Positions 53,701 through 63,329 of a DNA stretch of 64,000 nucleotides are shown in pieces. Position 1 is the stretch's first letter; every line of letters starts with the position of its first letter. The notes beneath the pieces are model-generated. The model searched no databases. It had not been told where the DNA came from and worked only from the letters and a program-made list of their open reading frames with translations. The stretch comes from Synechococcus sp. PCC 7336 (GTDB taxonomy: Bacteria > Cyanobacteriota > Cyanobacteriia > Thermostichales > PCC-7336), in contig NZ_CM001776.1 in the NCBI RefSeq assembly GCF_000332275.1, positions 2,624,789 through 2,688,788 on the forward strand, read 5' to 3'. Both the position numbers and the translations under genes were made by a program.

Positions 53701-55260
53701 ATGGCTCGACTGAGCAAAGCAGACCTGGAACAAATGGGAGAGGAGTATTTTCGTGCTCTCGACCCAGAGCGTTTAGTGGAAGTGGCCAAGAACCTGCACG
53801 GGCTAGCTGTCGAGCAGTTAGAAAAGCTTGAGGAAACCTCTCAGACGAGTTCGCGTCCGCCCTCGTCAGACAATCCCTATCACTCATCGAAGCGGCAAGA
53901 GGAATCTGCGGACGCTTGCCAGGATGGGCTCTGCGAGCAGACGCCCGAGCCAGCCCAGACGCCTGAGAGTGCCAGTGCCGGTAGTGCCGATAGCCCAGAC
54001 TCTGGCAAAGAAGCGGGCAAGCGCAAAGCCGGCAAGCAACCTGGAGCCCAAGGGAAATGGCGCACTCAGCCGCTCAAAGCAGAGCGAACCATCGAGCATT
54101 ATCCTCAGCAGTGCGCTGCTTGTAATGCCCAATTAGACAATGCTCAAGTGAACCCTGCTCCTTATATGGGCTACTACCAGTTCGAGCTGGTGAGCGAAGG
54201 CAGCGGGTTTAGGATTGAGTGCCAACTGCATCACTATTACGGTGCTACCTGTAGCTGTGGTCATCACACTCAAGCAGCTCCAGGCAAGGGGGACTGTTCA
54301 ACCGTGACCGGTCGCCAAGTGCAGTTGCAATTGAAGGAGTATACGTTGGTGGGACCGATGCTGGGGAGCTTTCTCGCCAGTTTGTCGGTGCGCTATCGTC
54401 TGTCCAGAGCGAAGATTCAGGAATTTCTACAGGACTGGGCAGGCATCGAGTTAAGTGTTGGCAGCATTGACCGCAGTATCCGAGAAGCAGGTCTGGCTTG
54501 TCGACCGGTGGTGGAGGAGTTGAGTGAGCAGTTGCAGCCAGCGGATGTCCTCCATCTGGATGAGACTCCCTGGTACGAATGGGGACGGCTCTGTTGGCTG
54601 TGGGTTGCCACCAGCAGTACCATCGCAGTCTTCTTCATTGGCCGACGCACCAAACAGATGCTGTTGCACATCGTGACGACAGCGTTTGTGGGCTGGTTGG
54701 TCAGCGATGGTTATGGGGCCTACCGCTGGTACGAACATCGCCAGCGCTGCTTAGCCCATTTGATTCGTAAAGCGCTGGCCTTAGCCCAAGCTGTTGAGCG
54801 AGAGGCTAGACAATTGGCACAGTGGCTTTTAGAGGAGATGCGAGAGCTGATCCATGCTATGGCCACAGCGGCTAGTGACGACCCTGACGACCCTGGCGTT
54901 ATCCGCTTACAAAAGGTCGCTCTGATCGCTACTGGCAGTGAGCATCCTAAGCTCAAGGCCTTAGCTCAGGAGATCCTCAATGATTGGGATGCGGTTGTAG
55001 CTTTTGTCTACAATCCACACTTACCCGTCACCAATAATCAAGCTGAGCGGGCTTTACGTCATGCTGTCATTGCCCGACGCATTGGCTATGGCACCCGCTC
55101 TGCCGAAGGGAGTCAGGCTTATGCAGCCCTACTCAGTGTGATGGAGACTTGTCGGCTCAGAGGTATCAATCCTTGGACTTATCTCGCTCAGGTGATTGCA
55201 GACAGACGCAAGGGCTTGGATGCACCACCCTTTCCTGATTCTCTAATACTGGCTAGCTAG
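53701..55260 (+). CDS. IS66-family transposase (TnpC-like)
   Basis: A 519-residue DDE transposase. The N terminus is a leucine-zipper-like helix followed by the SRPPSSDNP motif typical of IS66, a low-complexity Pro/Ala/Ser linker, a zinc-finger-like CxxC region (CAACNAQL, CSCGHH) and the catalytic core. Catalytic residues are Asp287 (VLHLDETPWYEW), Asp336 (LVSDGYGAYRW) and Glu449 (VTNNQAERALRHAV), all intact. The frame is complete, so the element appears capable of transposition. Confidence 0.95.
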   Translation: MARLSKADLEQMGEEYFRALDPERLVEVAKNLHGLAVEQLEKLEETSQTSSRPPSSDNPYHSSKRQEESADACQDGLCEQTPEPAQTPESASAGSADSPDSGKEAGKRKAGKQPGAQGKWRTQPLKAERTIEHYPQQCAACNAQLDNAQVNPAPYMGYYQFELVSEGSGFRIECQLHHYYGATCSCGHHTQAAPGKGDCSTVTGRQVQLQLKEYTLVGPMLGSFLASLSVRYRLSRAKIQEFLQDWAGIELSVGSIDRSIREAGLACRPVVEELSEQLQPADVLHLDETPWYEWGRLCWLWVATSSTIAVFFIGRRTKQMLLHIVTTAFVGWLVSDGYGAYRWYEHRQRCLAHLIRKALALAQAVEREARQLAQWLLEEMRELIHAMATAASDDPDDPGVIRLQKVALIATGSEHPKLKALAQEILNDWDAVVAFVYNPHLPVTNNQAERALRHAVIARRIGYGTRSAEGSQAYAALLSVMETCRLRGINPWTYLAQVIADRRKGLDAPPFPDSLILAS

Positions 55261-55267
55261 CCACTCT

Positions 55268-55293
55268 TTTGAGGGGGGAAGGTGAACGGTTAC
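55268..55293 (-). repeat. IS66 right inverted repeat
   Basis: Reverse complement begins GTAACCGTTCACCTTCCCCC, pairing with 53570-53595. Confidence 0.9.
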
Positions 55294-55302
55294 CAGGTTC
55301 CC
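55294..55302. repeat. IS66 target-site duplication, right copy
   Basis: CAGGTTCCC directly after the right end, matching 53561-53569. Confidence 0.9.
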
Positions 55303-55373
55303 AGTCCGCTCTGAATGCACCTCTGGAGCAGTTCGAGTTTAGCGACCGAGATCGGTCTTGCTTGAGGGAATCG

Positions 55374-58300
55374 CTAATCAATCCCGCTAGAGCTAGAGAG
55401 AACTTCTAAGTTAAACGCAGCTTCTATGCATTCTGGGTCCAGACGCAAGGCTTGCCGATACTGGGCGATCGACTCCTCTATCCGATCTTCTTCCTGGAAC
55501 AGGTTGCCGAGGCTGCAATAAAAGTCGGCCTCTCCAGGTTGATGAACTATCGCTTGTTGAATGCGATCGATCGCAACTGTATTCACTCCCTCTTGGGCAG
55601 CCAGCATGCCCGAAAGATGCCAAGCCTCTCCACAATCGGCCTGCATCTGCAAGACTTTCTGACAGCACTGCTCGGCACGTATCCAATCGCCGGTATTGTA
55701 ATGAGCTTTTGCCGTCTGCAGTAATTCGTCAACCGATAGCTGGCGTCGCTGCAGGGTAAGGTTACCGCGCTCGGTAGATTCGGAGGGCAGACGACTCTGC
55801 GATCTCCGCACGGAATGGGCCGAGGGGTCAACTAAGGCTCGGACCAATTGCAGGCGTCGCAGAGCTTCGCCACTAAAGGGAGAGTCTGGGTCGATCCGGC
55901 TGAGTAGTTCGATCGATTGTTGAGGCACGAAATAAGCAGAAAAAGCGTACCGCCTCTCCAGAGTCTCGAAAATACTCGTTCGCAGCCACTCTTGCAGGTG
56001 TCCGCCGATGGCAAGAGAGTCATAGCGGCGATCGACGGGCAGAAAAGGCTCATCAATTGCGATCGCTGAAGCAGATTCGATCGCATTCCCCAACTGGGAT
56101 AAATGCTCAATACTGGCCTTGCGTTCGCCCAGCTCTGCTAACACCCGAGCCAAGCTACACCGTCTGGCCAGCGAATCCCGCTCTTGAAGAGCTTGTTTGA
56201 AGCAGTTCAATGCCGAGGTAGCAGCAGCAATCCGCTCGCTCGGTTTTAATGTTAAAGTCTGCGACAGCCAGAAGTAGTGCAGACCGTCAATATATATATT
56301 GCGATCGCCCTTAGACCGACACTCGAATGCGGGCACCCAATCGTCAATAAGATCTCGAGCATAGTTCATCTCAGCCAATACCGACCTCCAAAGGTCGAGA
56401 TCTAAATCTGGAGAGGTCGAGTCAATGTCGTCAGCCAGAAGCTGGCGCTGCTTGAGTTTATCGGTGCAGTCTGATTTACAGGCAAATAGATTGAGCTGAT
56501 AGCCATCGAACGGTTGGTGTGGATCGAACGGTACGAGCAACCCCAATCCGGGCAATAGGCGAAAGGGCTTGTAGCCGAGCGCCTCAAACTGTTCAATCAG
56601 TTGAATATTGATTTGCTTGCCATGTTTCAACTCAAACATGACTAAAGGCGACTGTCGTTCGAAAAATTTTCGCCCACCAGCAAGAATTTTAGCTTCCTCT
56701 CCTTCTGCATCTAATTTGACAAAGTCAATCTGAGCCCAAGAACGCCGCTCCATCTCCTCATCTAAGGACAAGAGATCGATCCTTTCCCGATGCTGTCGGT
56801 TGGGGTCTCCCTGCAAGGAGTTTAGTTCGCTATTGGAGGATAAGAAGAGGGTCGCTTCACCTTCGCGATCCGAAAGCCCTGAATTTATAAGCTCCACTGT
56901 AGCCAAGGAATTAGCTTTCACACCTTGCTGCAACCGTTCGAAGACCAAACTGGCAGGTTCGTAGGCGGTGATCTGACCTTGCCCTTGAAGCAACTTAGCC
57001 ATTGTTAAGGTATAAACGCCATGATTGGCCCCAATGTCTAACGCATGCATACCTGGAGCGATCAGGCTGCGGATAAATGCCATCTCTGCTTCAAACCAAT
57101 CCCCCTGTTCGAGCAAGACATAGGTTGTCATGCTACGTAGATTATCTTCGACACAAATTTTTACTCCTCCCTCAATCTCAATGAGTTGCTGATCGAACTC
57201 AATTCTCGGATTTATCATTAGCTGTGAATCGGGTTTTTCTGGAGCCATTAAAATCAGATTATCTGCCAGAAGGAGATATCGATCTTCTGGCCATTCCTTA
57301 AGATGCAGGATTGTAGACGAGACGGCGGAATGTCCGTTTCCAATGAAGTGATCGCACTTAGCTGCCAGATAAGTATCTTTAATAATCTCAATGCCAAGCT
57401 GCTTGCGAGAGGAGTGCTGTTGGTAGTGAACTCCAACATCCGTACTCGTCCGAGTAGCGTTTGTATAGCATAGTCTCTCGCCATAAATCTGTTGATATTC
57501 TGCTAGTACTGACGCTTCATCAGTCAGAAGGAAAATCACAGTGTCTGGCACGCGTTCGAGATGCCTTGCAATCGCCTGATGATATCGCTGATTAATTTGA
57601 TGGAGGTTGGAGCTTTCCTTTCTTTTGTCACTTCCCCGTATGTGGACAGCTAGAGTATCGCAGCCAGCTAGATGTTTGGAGTAGAATTGCTCAATTTCAC
57701 ATTGAATCTCTGGTTTAATCTTCAAATATTTTTGACATAAATAGCGATAAATCTCCTGCGGAGACTTGCCTAAAAGATAGTGATGGGTGTCAATCTGGGG
57801 TATGAGATCGCAGACATAGCTATGGAAGTCACTAACGACAATATCTTCTTGTCTGAATAAGAAAGATGAGCCAGATAGTCGAGAGCCAAAACCATCCCAT
57901 TTGTTCAAGTTATTGCATTTAAGATTATCTTCTACCCACTTGGATGGATAAAATGTATATGAACGGCCAGCCAAGTCATCAATGGTATAAGGCGAGACTG
58001 GCGCAAAGTAGTTCTCAAATCCATTTTCATCCTCAGGATCGCGAAATAGGCTGTTATCCCCCCAGTGAACAATGGGAGTTCTATCGGTTAATTCAGCAAC
58101 CAGAAGTTGTCCCAATACATGGTCAATATCAGACCAAAAGCCATATCCCCATGCTTTAATCAAAATAAATTTGGGTCGGTCTATTATCAATTTGGCCAAT
58201 TTGCCTTCCTGCTCTTGCTCGCCAGAACGCAGTGAGGATCGTTGCCTATCTCGTTGTAGAATTTCTGTAGGAAAAATTAATTTTCCTTCTCGATCGAACT

Positions 58301-61300
58301 GATACATTCCGCGAGCATTCCCCCTAAGCAAGCAAATCCAAGCGGCCATATTTCCAGTATGGTTCACAATTAGCCTGCATCTTGAAAGCAAATGAGTTGT
58401 TGCTAATAGAATTTTTCCAAACTCAAACCTGTCGAGACTTAAGTCATTACTGAGATCGTGTAAAACGATTTTCCCCTTAGTGACAGGCATTTCCTCTATA
58501 AAGAAGCATTGATTTTTGAGTCGAGCTACAAACAAGTCTCTGACTTGCTCCTGATCTGTCTGAATTAGAATTCTGAAGTCGGGATTTTCTTTCAAAAAAC
58601 TTTCAACCACATTCAAATAAGCTTGGGGATTAGCTAGTTGAATTTCTGTAGATTTGTCGGTACCTCTATAGCATACTGCTATTGTTCTAGAAAAATCTAT
58701 TTGATATTTCTCAACTAGAAAACCTTGAAGATCTAAGATAGAATCGCTCACATTAAAATATCTATCAATCAATAAATTATACCGATTGAAGTCATAGCTC
58801 TGGTAGACACCATGATGATTGTGTTTGGGCAAATATTCGCCTGTATTTATATGTTTTATCTCTCGATCTATTGTGTCTTTGAAGTAGAACGGATAGACAT
58901 CAATCCTGTCTTGCACCTGCTTCTTAGTTTTGTAGGCTAGAAACTCATCCGAAAAATCAATTTTCTCAGGAAGAATATTCTGATTGAATAATTCTACAAC
59001 ACCCCAAAAGTATACTGTTAGTATCGAGAAAAATCCATTACCTGGATTGCTTCTACTACCGTATAAAGTCTTATTTTGGAGGGAATAGTAATTATTGAGG
59101 CACAACCTTAATGCACGGGTATCTTGTCGATATATATGACTCGCATACTCTTGTTCTTTAAGACGTAGTTTGGCTAAGCTTAAACGCTGATTTGTCTGAG
59201 GGCTGCAGAAGGAATTTTGGACGACTTGGTTGAGGATAGATATTGTTGTATCTGCTGTGTGATATGAGTTAAAAATGTAGCTGTTTTCGTAAGTCTCCAC
59301 AATGCTAACCCACAACCAATCAGGTAGTCGATCGTTAAATGGTCGATTGTCATATATCCTATCTACAGGGAGAAAGGGTTCATCAATCTGGATGGTGGCG
59401 TTAGACCTCATAAGCCCAACAAGTTCTTGGAGTGCCTGGACACTCACTTGCCGCTGACCTAATTCTGCAGCTACTCGTGCCAAAGTACAGTATCTAGAGA
59501 AAGAGGGCTTCGCACTGACGACATTCTGAAGACATTCAAAGGAATGTTGTAATGAAGCTAACTGCTCTGCTGGTGAAATGTCAAATATCTTAGAGATAAA
59601 AAAGTAATTCAGTCCTTCTTCGTACAGTTGACCGTAAGCATTTGAGCTCATTTCAACTTGCTGCCACTGACGGAGTAAAGGAGCCGCATAACTTAATTTG
59701 GCAATCTCCTCTAACCAATAGGAAGGTTTTGAGAGTGAAGGTTTTTCTGAAAGCTGTTTGACTAGCAGTCGGCGTTCAGATAATTGTTGAGCTCGATCTG
59801 CTTTGCAAGCAAACAAGTTCAACTGGAAGCGCTCTATTGGCTTCTGAGAGTCGAAAGGTGCTAATAGACATATACCTGGAATAAAGTAGTAAATATCGTA
59901 GCCTAACTCCTGAAACAGTTCGACTAGCAGTAGATTAACCTTATCGCTAATGAGTTCAAACATAATTAATGGCGATTGTTCTGAGAAGAAGCGCTGACCG
60001 CCTGCGAGGATCTTAGCTTCTTCTCCCTCTGCATCCAACTTGACAAAGCTGATATCCTGCCAGCCATTTCTTTCCATTTCTCGATCTAAATTCAACAGTC
60101 GAATAGTTTCCTTCATCTGTCCCACACTTGCCGTATGTAAGGAATTTAGTTCGCTGTTTGTTGATAAGAATAAAGCCGCCTCACCTTCTCGGTCTGAGAG
60201 ACCTGCTTTCACTATTTTGACAGTGTTTAATGTATTCGCATATACACCTTTCCTCAATAGTGTAACGACCGAACTCGCAGGTTCGTAGGCGGTAACCCGG
60301 CCTTGTCCTTGCAGTAACTTAGCCATCGTCAGAGTATAGACCCCATGATTGGCCCCAATATCTAGTACCTCCATTCCAGGGACAATCAGTTGACGAATAA
60401 AAGCCATCTCTGATTCAAACCAATCCCCCTGCTCTAGCAAGACATAAGTAGTTAAGCTATTGAGATCGTTCTTGACACAAATTTTAACACCACCTTCAAT
60501 CTGAATGAGCCGTTCATCTGGTTCGAGTTGGAGGGAAGAGCTAAAGCTTGAAGGCCGAGCAGATATATTAAGAGAACTGGGCAAAGATCTTGTGGGAACT
60601 TCTGCTTTCTCTTGTAAATAGCGATGCCACATCTTTCGATAAGCTACTTCAAGGTTGTGCGTAAATTCTGTCGCTTGTATCAGCGGAGAATTGTACATCC
60701 GCTCTCTCAAACTCGACCTCAACTGTTGCAGCCAATCTACATTATTGGCTAGATCTATCGCAATACTAATGTAATCTTGCTCGGAATCTGCAATAAGCTC
60801 TTCTAGCCCTACTGCCGAGAGCAAACTCACTCCGACTCGGGATACGTGAGTGTCTCCTGCCAATGTCACCACTGGAATGCCCATCCACAGGGCTTCGCAG
60901 GTAGATGTCGTACCGTGATAGGGATAGGCATCGAGAACGATATCGACTCGGTGGTAAGTTGCTAAATGAGATTGAAAATTGGGTATCCACTGTATCAGAT
61001 CGATGCGATCCGAACTAATGCCATGTTGTTCGAACACTCCCAAAACATAGTTTCGTACCTGCGGATCGCCAAGGGGAGGAGATTTAACAAGTAGGCGACT
61101 ATTGGGCACCGCTTTGAGAATGGCAGCCCAGCGATGAATGGTTGAGGTGCTTGCTTTAGCAAGGAAATTAAAGGAGGCGAAACACACTTGCCCCGTTTCT
61201 AATAATGGCGATCGATTGACTGGCGGGCATTCTGAAGGTGGCTGAAAGCAGAGAAAGCTTTGAGGTAGTCGTATCAATTCCTCTGAGTGCAAGTACTCTG

Positions 61301-63131
61301 TTAGAGATTCGGGATCGGCAAAGTGATCGGTAATGCGATAGTCAATTGCATCTAGCCCGGTTGTGTCGGGGTATCCGAGATAGGTGACTTGAACTGGTGC
61401 AGGTTTGCGTGCGAACAATAACAAGCGATTGCCCATCGTATGCCCAGAGAGATCCACTAAAATATCAATTTTGTCTTGTCTGACCAGCTGGGCGGCACAG
61501 TTGTCATCCATACAGCTTATATCTCGCCAAGCATCTGACAGTTGCTTGAAATACTCTGTTAGTTCATCCGATTTTGCATTGGTTTTATAACAAAAAACTT
61601 CAACTTCATTACGATTATGATTGGCAATAATAGGTTGGAAAAAGGATGCGACAGCGTGCCGCTTAAAATCCCCCGAAACGTAGCCAATGCGAAGTTTTCG
61701 CTTGGGATCGCGATCGTGTGGCTGACTCGCAATGGTATAGGGGCGAGCATGAATTTTGTTTGAGCGCTGGTGTACTGCATAAATATCTTCAGCAGTATAT
61801 ACCTCGCTATAATGCATTGCAAAAGCAAGGTTATTAAAAGCAGCAAAATCACTAGGATCGAGTTCACAAGCTTTTTGAAAGCTTTCGATAGACGCTTCTA
61901 TTTTACATGCATCTTTTAAGACAATTCCCAGGCAAATATATGCCTTGACGGAAGTCGGGTCTAGTTCGACGATCTTCTCATAGACTTGTGCAGCCTGAGT
62001 GAGATTCATACTTGACCTGAAAAGATCGCCGACTGTAAACAGAGTAGAAATATTCTCAGGATTAATATTTAAGGCTTTTATATAGGTTTCGTGAGCTGCT
62101 TTCTTGTCTCTCCTCGCGAGATAAAGATCCCCCAATGTCAAGTATATTTCTTCTGAATTTGGGTTTTGTATAACCGCTTCTTGTAAATATTTGATTGCTC
62201 CTTCAAGATCTCCTGACTTCCATATCAAAATGCCAAGATTATTTTGAGCTGCGGCAAATGTGGGAGAAACTGAAATTGCCTCTCTGTAATGTTTGATTGC
62301 TATTTTAGGTTTGCCTGCTGACTCAAAAACTCGAGCTAAGTTGAAGTAACTTAAGGCATTATCGGGCTGCAATTGAATAGCTTTTTGGTAGCAGTCGATC
62401 GCCAGATCTAGCTTGTCCGAGCTTTGGTAAATATTGCCGAGATCGATCTGATAAGAGGCATTCCCCTCATCGAGTTCTGAGGCACGGCTAACTCGCTCTA
62501 AGGCGATATCGTTTTGATGGCGATCGATCGCTGCTAGCAGTCCCCATAAGTGCCAGCCATCAGCACAGTTAGGATAGAGTTCGAGTAACCGTCGATATTG
62601 GGCATCAGCTTCGTCAAGCTGACCTGCTTGTTGATATTGACGAGCTCTATCGAGCAGTTGCTCTGGCAACTCGGCAGTTGTATCGATAGATGGAGCATTT
62701 GCCTCTTCTGGTGCTGCGATCGCGCTTGCCTGCGAAGCAGATAACTGAGCGAGAGTGAGTTCTAAATTGAAATGGGCTTCTGTATATTCTGGCTCGATTT
62801 CAATTGCTGCCCGATAGCTTTCAACGGCTTGCTCGAACTGTTCCTGTACCTGAAAGAGATTCCCAAGCGCGCAGTGGTATTTAGCAGTGTCGGCCTCTAG
62901 GGCAATCGCTACGTGCAGCCTCTCTCTGGCAATTGTATAGCGATCGCGCTGTGCCCCAATGAGACCGAGAACATACCAGGCTTCAGCTTCGGTGGGGTGG
63001 CTCTCTACGAGCTGCTTCAAACAGTCTTCCGCTGCCTGCCACTGACCGGATTCGTAATATTGGATACCGAGGTGGAGCGGGTCTCCCTCGGGCATGGGGG
63101 TGGTGGGTGCCTGCATGAATCTCCTATCCAA
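55374..63131 (-). CDS. Giant TPR / GT41 / FkbM / fucosyltransferase-like / FkbM glycosylation polypeptide
   Basis: A 2585-residue protein with no signal peptide. Domains in order: TPR repeats (about 1-440); a SPINDLY/GT41-like O-GlcNAc transferase (about 470-840: RKLRIGYVSGDFKRHAVASF, VQVTYLGYPDTTGLDAIDYR, DIVLDAYPYHGTTSTCEALW); an FkbM-type SAM methyltransferase (about 890-1070, VLDIGANHGVYTLTMAKLLQ); a helical region; a first fucosyltransferase-like domain (about 1430-1620, AVCYRGTDK); a second NodZ-like one (about 1655-1930, FWSDIDHVLGQ and LAVHIRGSDKRK); a second FkbM copy (about 2000-2180); and C-terminal TPRs (about 2470-2570). Such a chain could add and methylate sugars on a protein or surface glycan in the cytosol. 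Substrates are unknown. The two FkbM copies share long identical blocks, implying internal duplication. Confidence 0.82.
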   Translation of the reverse strand: MDRRFMQAPTTPMPEGDPLHLGIQYYESGQWQAAEDCLKQLVESHPTEAEAWYVLGLIGAQRDRYTIARERLHVAIALEADTAKYHCALGNLFQVQEQFEQAVESYRAAIEIEPEYTEAHFNLELTLAQLSASQASAIAAPEEANAPSIDTTAELPEQLLDRARQYQQAGQLDEADAQYRRLLELYPNCADGWHLWGLLAAIDRHQNDIALERVSRASELDEGNASYQIDLGNIYQSSDKLDLAIDCYQKAIQLQPDNALSYFNLARVFESAGKPKIAIKHYREAISVSPTFAAAQNNLGILIWKSGDLEGAIKYLQEAVIQNPNSEEIYLTLGDLYLARRDKKAAHETYIKALNINPENISTLFTVGDLFRSSMNLTQAAQVYEKIVELDPTSVKAYICLGIVLKDACKIEASIESFQKACELDPSDFAAFNNLAFAMHYSEVYTAEDIYAVHQRSNKIHARPYTIASQPHDRDPKRKLRIGYVSGDFKRHAVASFFQPIIANHNRNEVEVFCYKTNAKSDELTEYFKQLSDAWRDISCMDDNCAAQLVRQDKIDILVDLSGHTMGNRLLLFARKPAPVQVTYLGYPDTTGLDAIDYRITDHFADPESLTEYLHSEELIRLPQSFLCFQPPSECPPVNRSPLLETGQVCFASFNFLAKASTSTIHRWAAILKAVPNSRLLVKSPPLGDPQVRNYVLGVFEQHGISSDRIDLIQWIPNFQSHLATYHRVDIVLDAYPYHGTTSTCEALWMGIPVVTLAGDTHVSRVGVSLLSAVGLEELIADSEQDYISIAIDLANNVDWLQQLRSSLRERMYNSPLIQATEFTHNLEVAYRKMWHRYLQEKAEVPTRSLPSSLNISARPSSFSSSLQLEPDERLIQIEGGVKICVKNDLNSLTTYVLLEQGDWFESEMAFIRQLIVPGMEVLDIGANHGVYTLTMAKLLQGQGRVTAYEPASSVVTLLRKGVYANTLNTVKIVKAGLSDREGEAALFLSTNSELNSLHTASVGQMKETIRLLNLDREMERNGWQDISFVKLDAEGEEAKILAGGQRFFSEQSPLIMFELISDKVNLLLVELFQELGYDIYYFIPGICLLAPFDSQKPIERFQLNLFACKADRAQQLSERRLLVKQLSEKPSLSKPSYWLEEIAKLSYAAPLLRQWQQVEMSSNAYGQLYEEGLNYFFISKIFDISPAEQLASLQHSFECLQNVVSAKPSFSRYCTLARVAAELGQRQVSVQALQELVGLMRSNATIQIDEPFLPVDRIYDNRPFNDRLPDWLWVSIVETYENSYIFNSYHTADTTISILNQVVQNSFCSPQTNQRLSLAKLRLKEQEYASHIYRQDTRALRLCLNNYYSLQNKTLYGSRSNPGNGFFSILTVYFWGVVELFNQNILPEKIDFSDEFLAYKTKKQVQDRIDVYPFYFKDTIDREIKHINTGEYLPKHNHHGVYQSYDFNRYNLLIDRYFNVSDSILDLQGFLVEKYQIDFSRTIAVCYRGTDKSTEIQLANPQAYLNVVESFLKENPDFRILIQTDQEQVRDLFVARLKNQCFFIEEMPVTKGKIVLHDLSNDLSLDRFEFGKILLATTHLLSRCRLIVNHTGNMAAWICLLRGNARGMYQFDREGKLIFPTEILQRDRQRSSLRSGEQEQEGKLAKLIIDRPKFILIKAWGYGFWSDIDHVLGQLLVAELTDRTPIVHWGDNSLFRDPEDENGFENYFAPVSPYTIDDLAGRSYTFYPSKWVEDNLKCNNLNKWDGFGSRLSGSSFLFRQEDIVVSDFHSYVCDLIPQIDTHHYLLGKSPQEIYRYLCQKYLKIKPEIQCEIEQFYSKHLAGCDTLAVHIRGSDKRKESSNLHQINQRYHQAIARHLERVPDTVIFLLTDEASVLAEYQQIYGERLCYTNATRTSTDVGVHYQQHSSRKQLGIEIIKDTYLAAKCDHFIGNGHSAVSSTILHLKEWPEDRYLLLADNLILMAPEKPDSQLMINPRIEFDQQLIEIEGGVKICVEDNLRSMTTYVLLEQGDWFEAEMAFIRSLIAPGMHALDIGANHGVYTLTMAKLLQGQGQITAYEPASLVFERLQQGVKANSLATVELINSGLSDREGEATLFLSSNSELNSLQGDPNRQHRERIDLLSLDEEMERRSWAQIDFVKLDAEGEEAKILAGGRKFFERQSPLVMFELKHGKQINIQLIEQFEALGYKPFRLLPGLGLLVPFDPHQPFDGYQLNLFACKSDCTDKLKQRQLLADDIDSTSPDLDLDLWRSVLAEMNYARDLIDDWVPAFECRSKGDRNIYIDGLHYFWLSQTLTLKPSERIAAATSALNCFKQALQERDSLARRCSLARVLAELGERKASIEHLSQLGNAIESASAIAIDEPFLPVDRRYDSLAIGGHLQEWLRTSIFETLERRYAFSAYFVPQQSIELLSRIDPDSPFSGEALRRLQLVRALVDPSAHSVRRSQSRLPSESTERGNLTLQRRQLSVDELLQTAKAHYNTGDWIRAEQCCQKVLQMQADCGEAWHLSGMLAAQEGVNTVAIDRIQQAIVHQPGEADFYCSLGNLFQEEDRIEESIAQYRQALRLDPECIEAAFNLEVLSSSSGID

Positions 63132-63329
63132 CGGTACCGAGCATTGCGATCGCCGTTTTAGCGATCGCGTTTCAGTCCCCTCAACTTACCCAGCAAGAGC
63201 TCGGAGTTTGACTCTCGCATTGAAAAGCCATCGGATGCTAAAGACGCACGATCGAGCGACGCAAGTTAATCGTTATTCCTATACAGATACGAGCTGTTTG
63301 TAAAACATTTCCAATGCATCAACACTTTC

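Larger units (their letters stand above)
53570..55293 (+). mobile_element. IS66-family insertion sequence
   Basis: A 1724-bp element with 26-bp inverted ends matching at 23 positions (53570-53595 and 55268-55293, GTAACCG(C/T)TCACCTTCCC...). It is flanked on both sides by CAGGTTCCC (53561-53569 and 55294-55302), which contains the 8-bp target duplication usual for this family. It carries only the large transposase gene and no tnpA/tnpB accessory frames, as in single-gene IS66 relatives. The intact duplication indicates a simple, fairly recent insertion. Confidence 0.92.
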
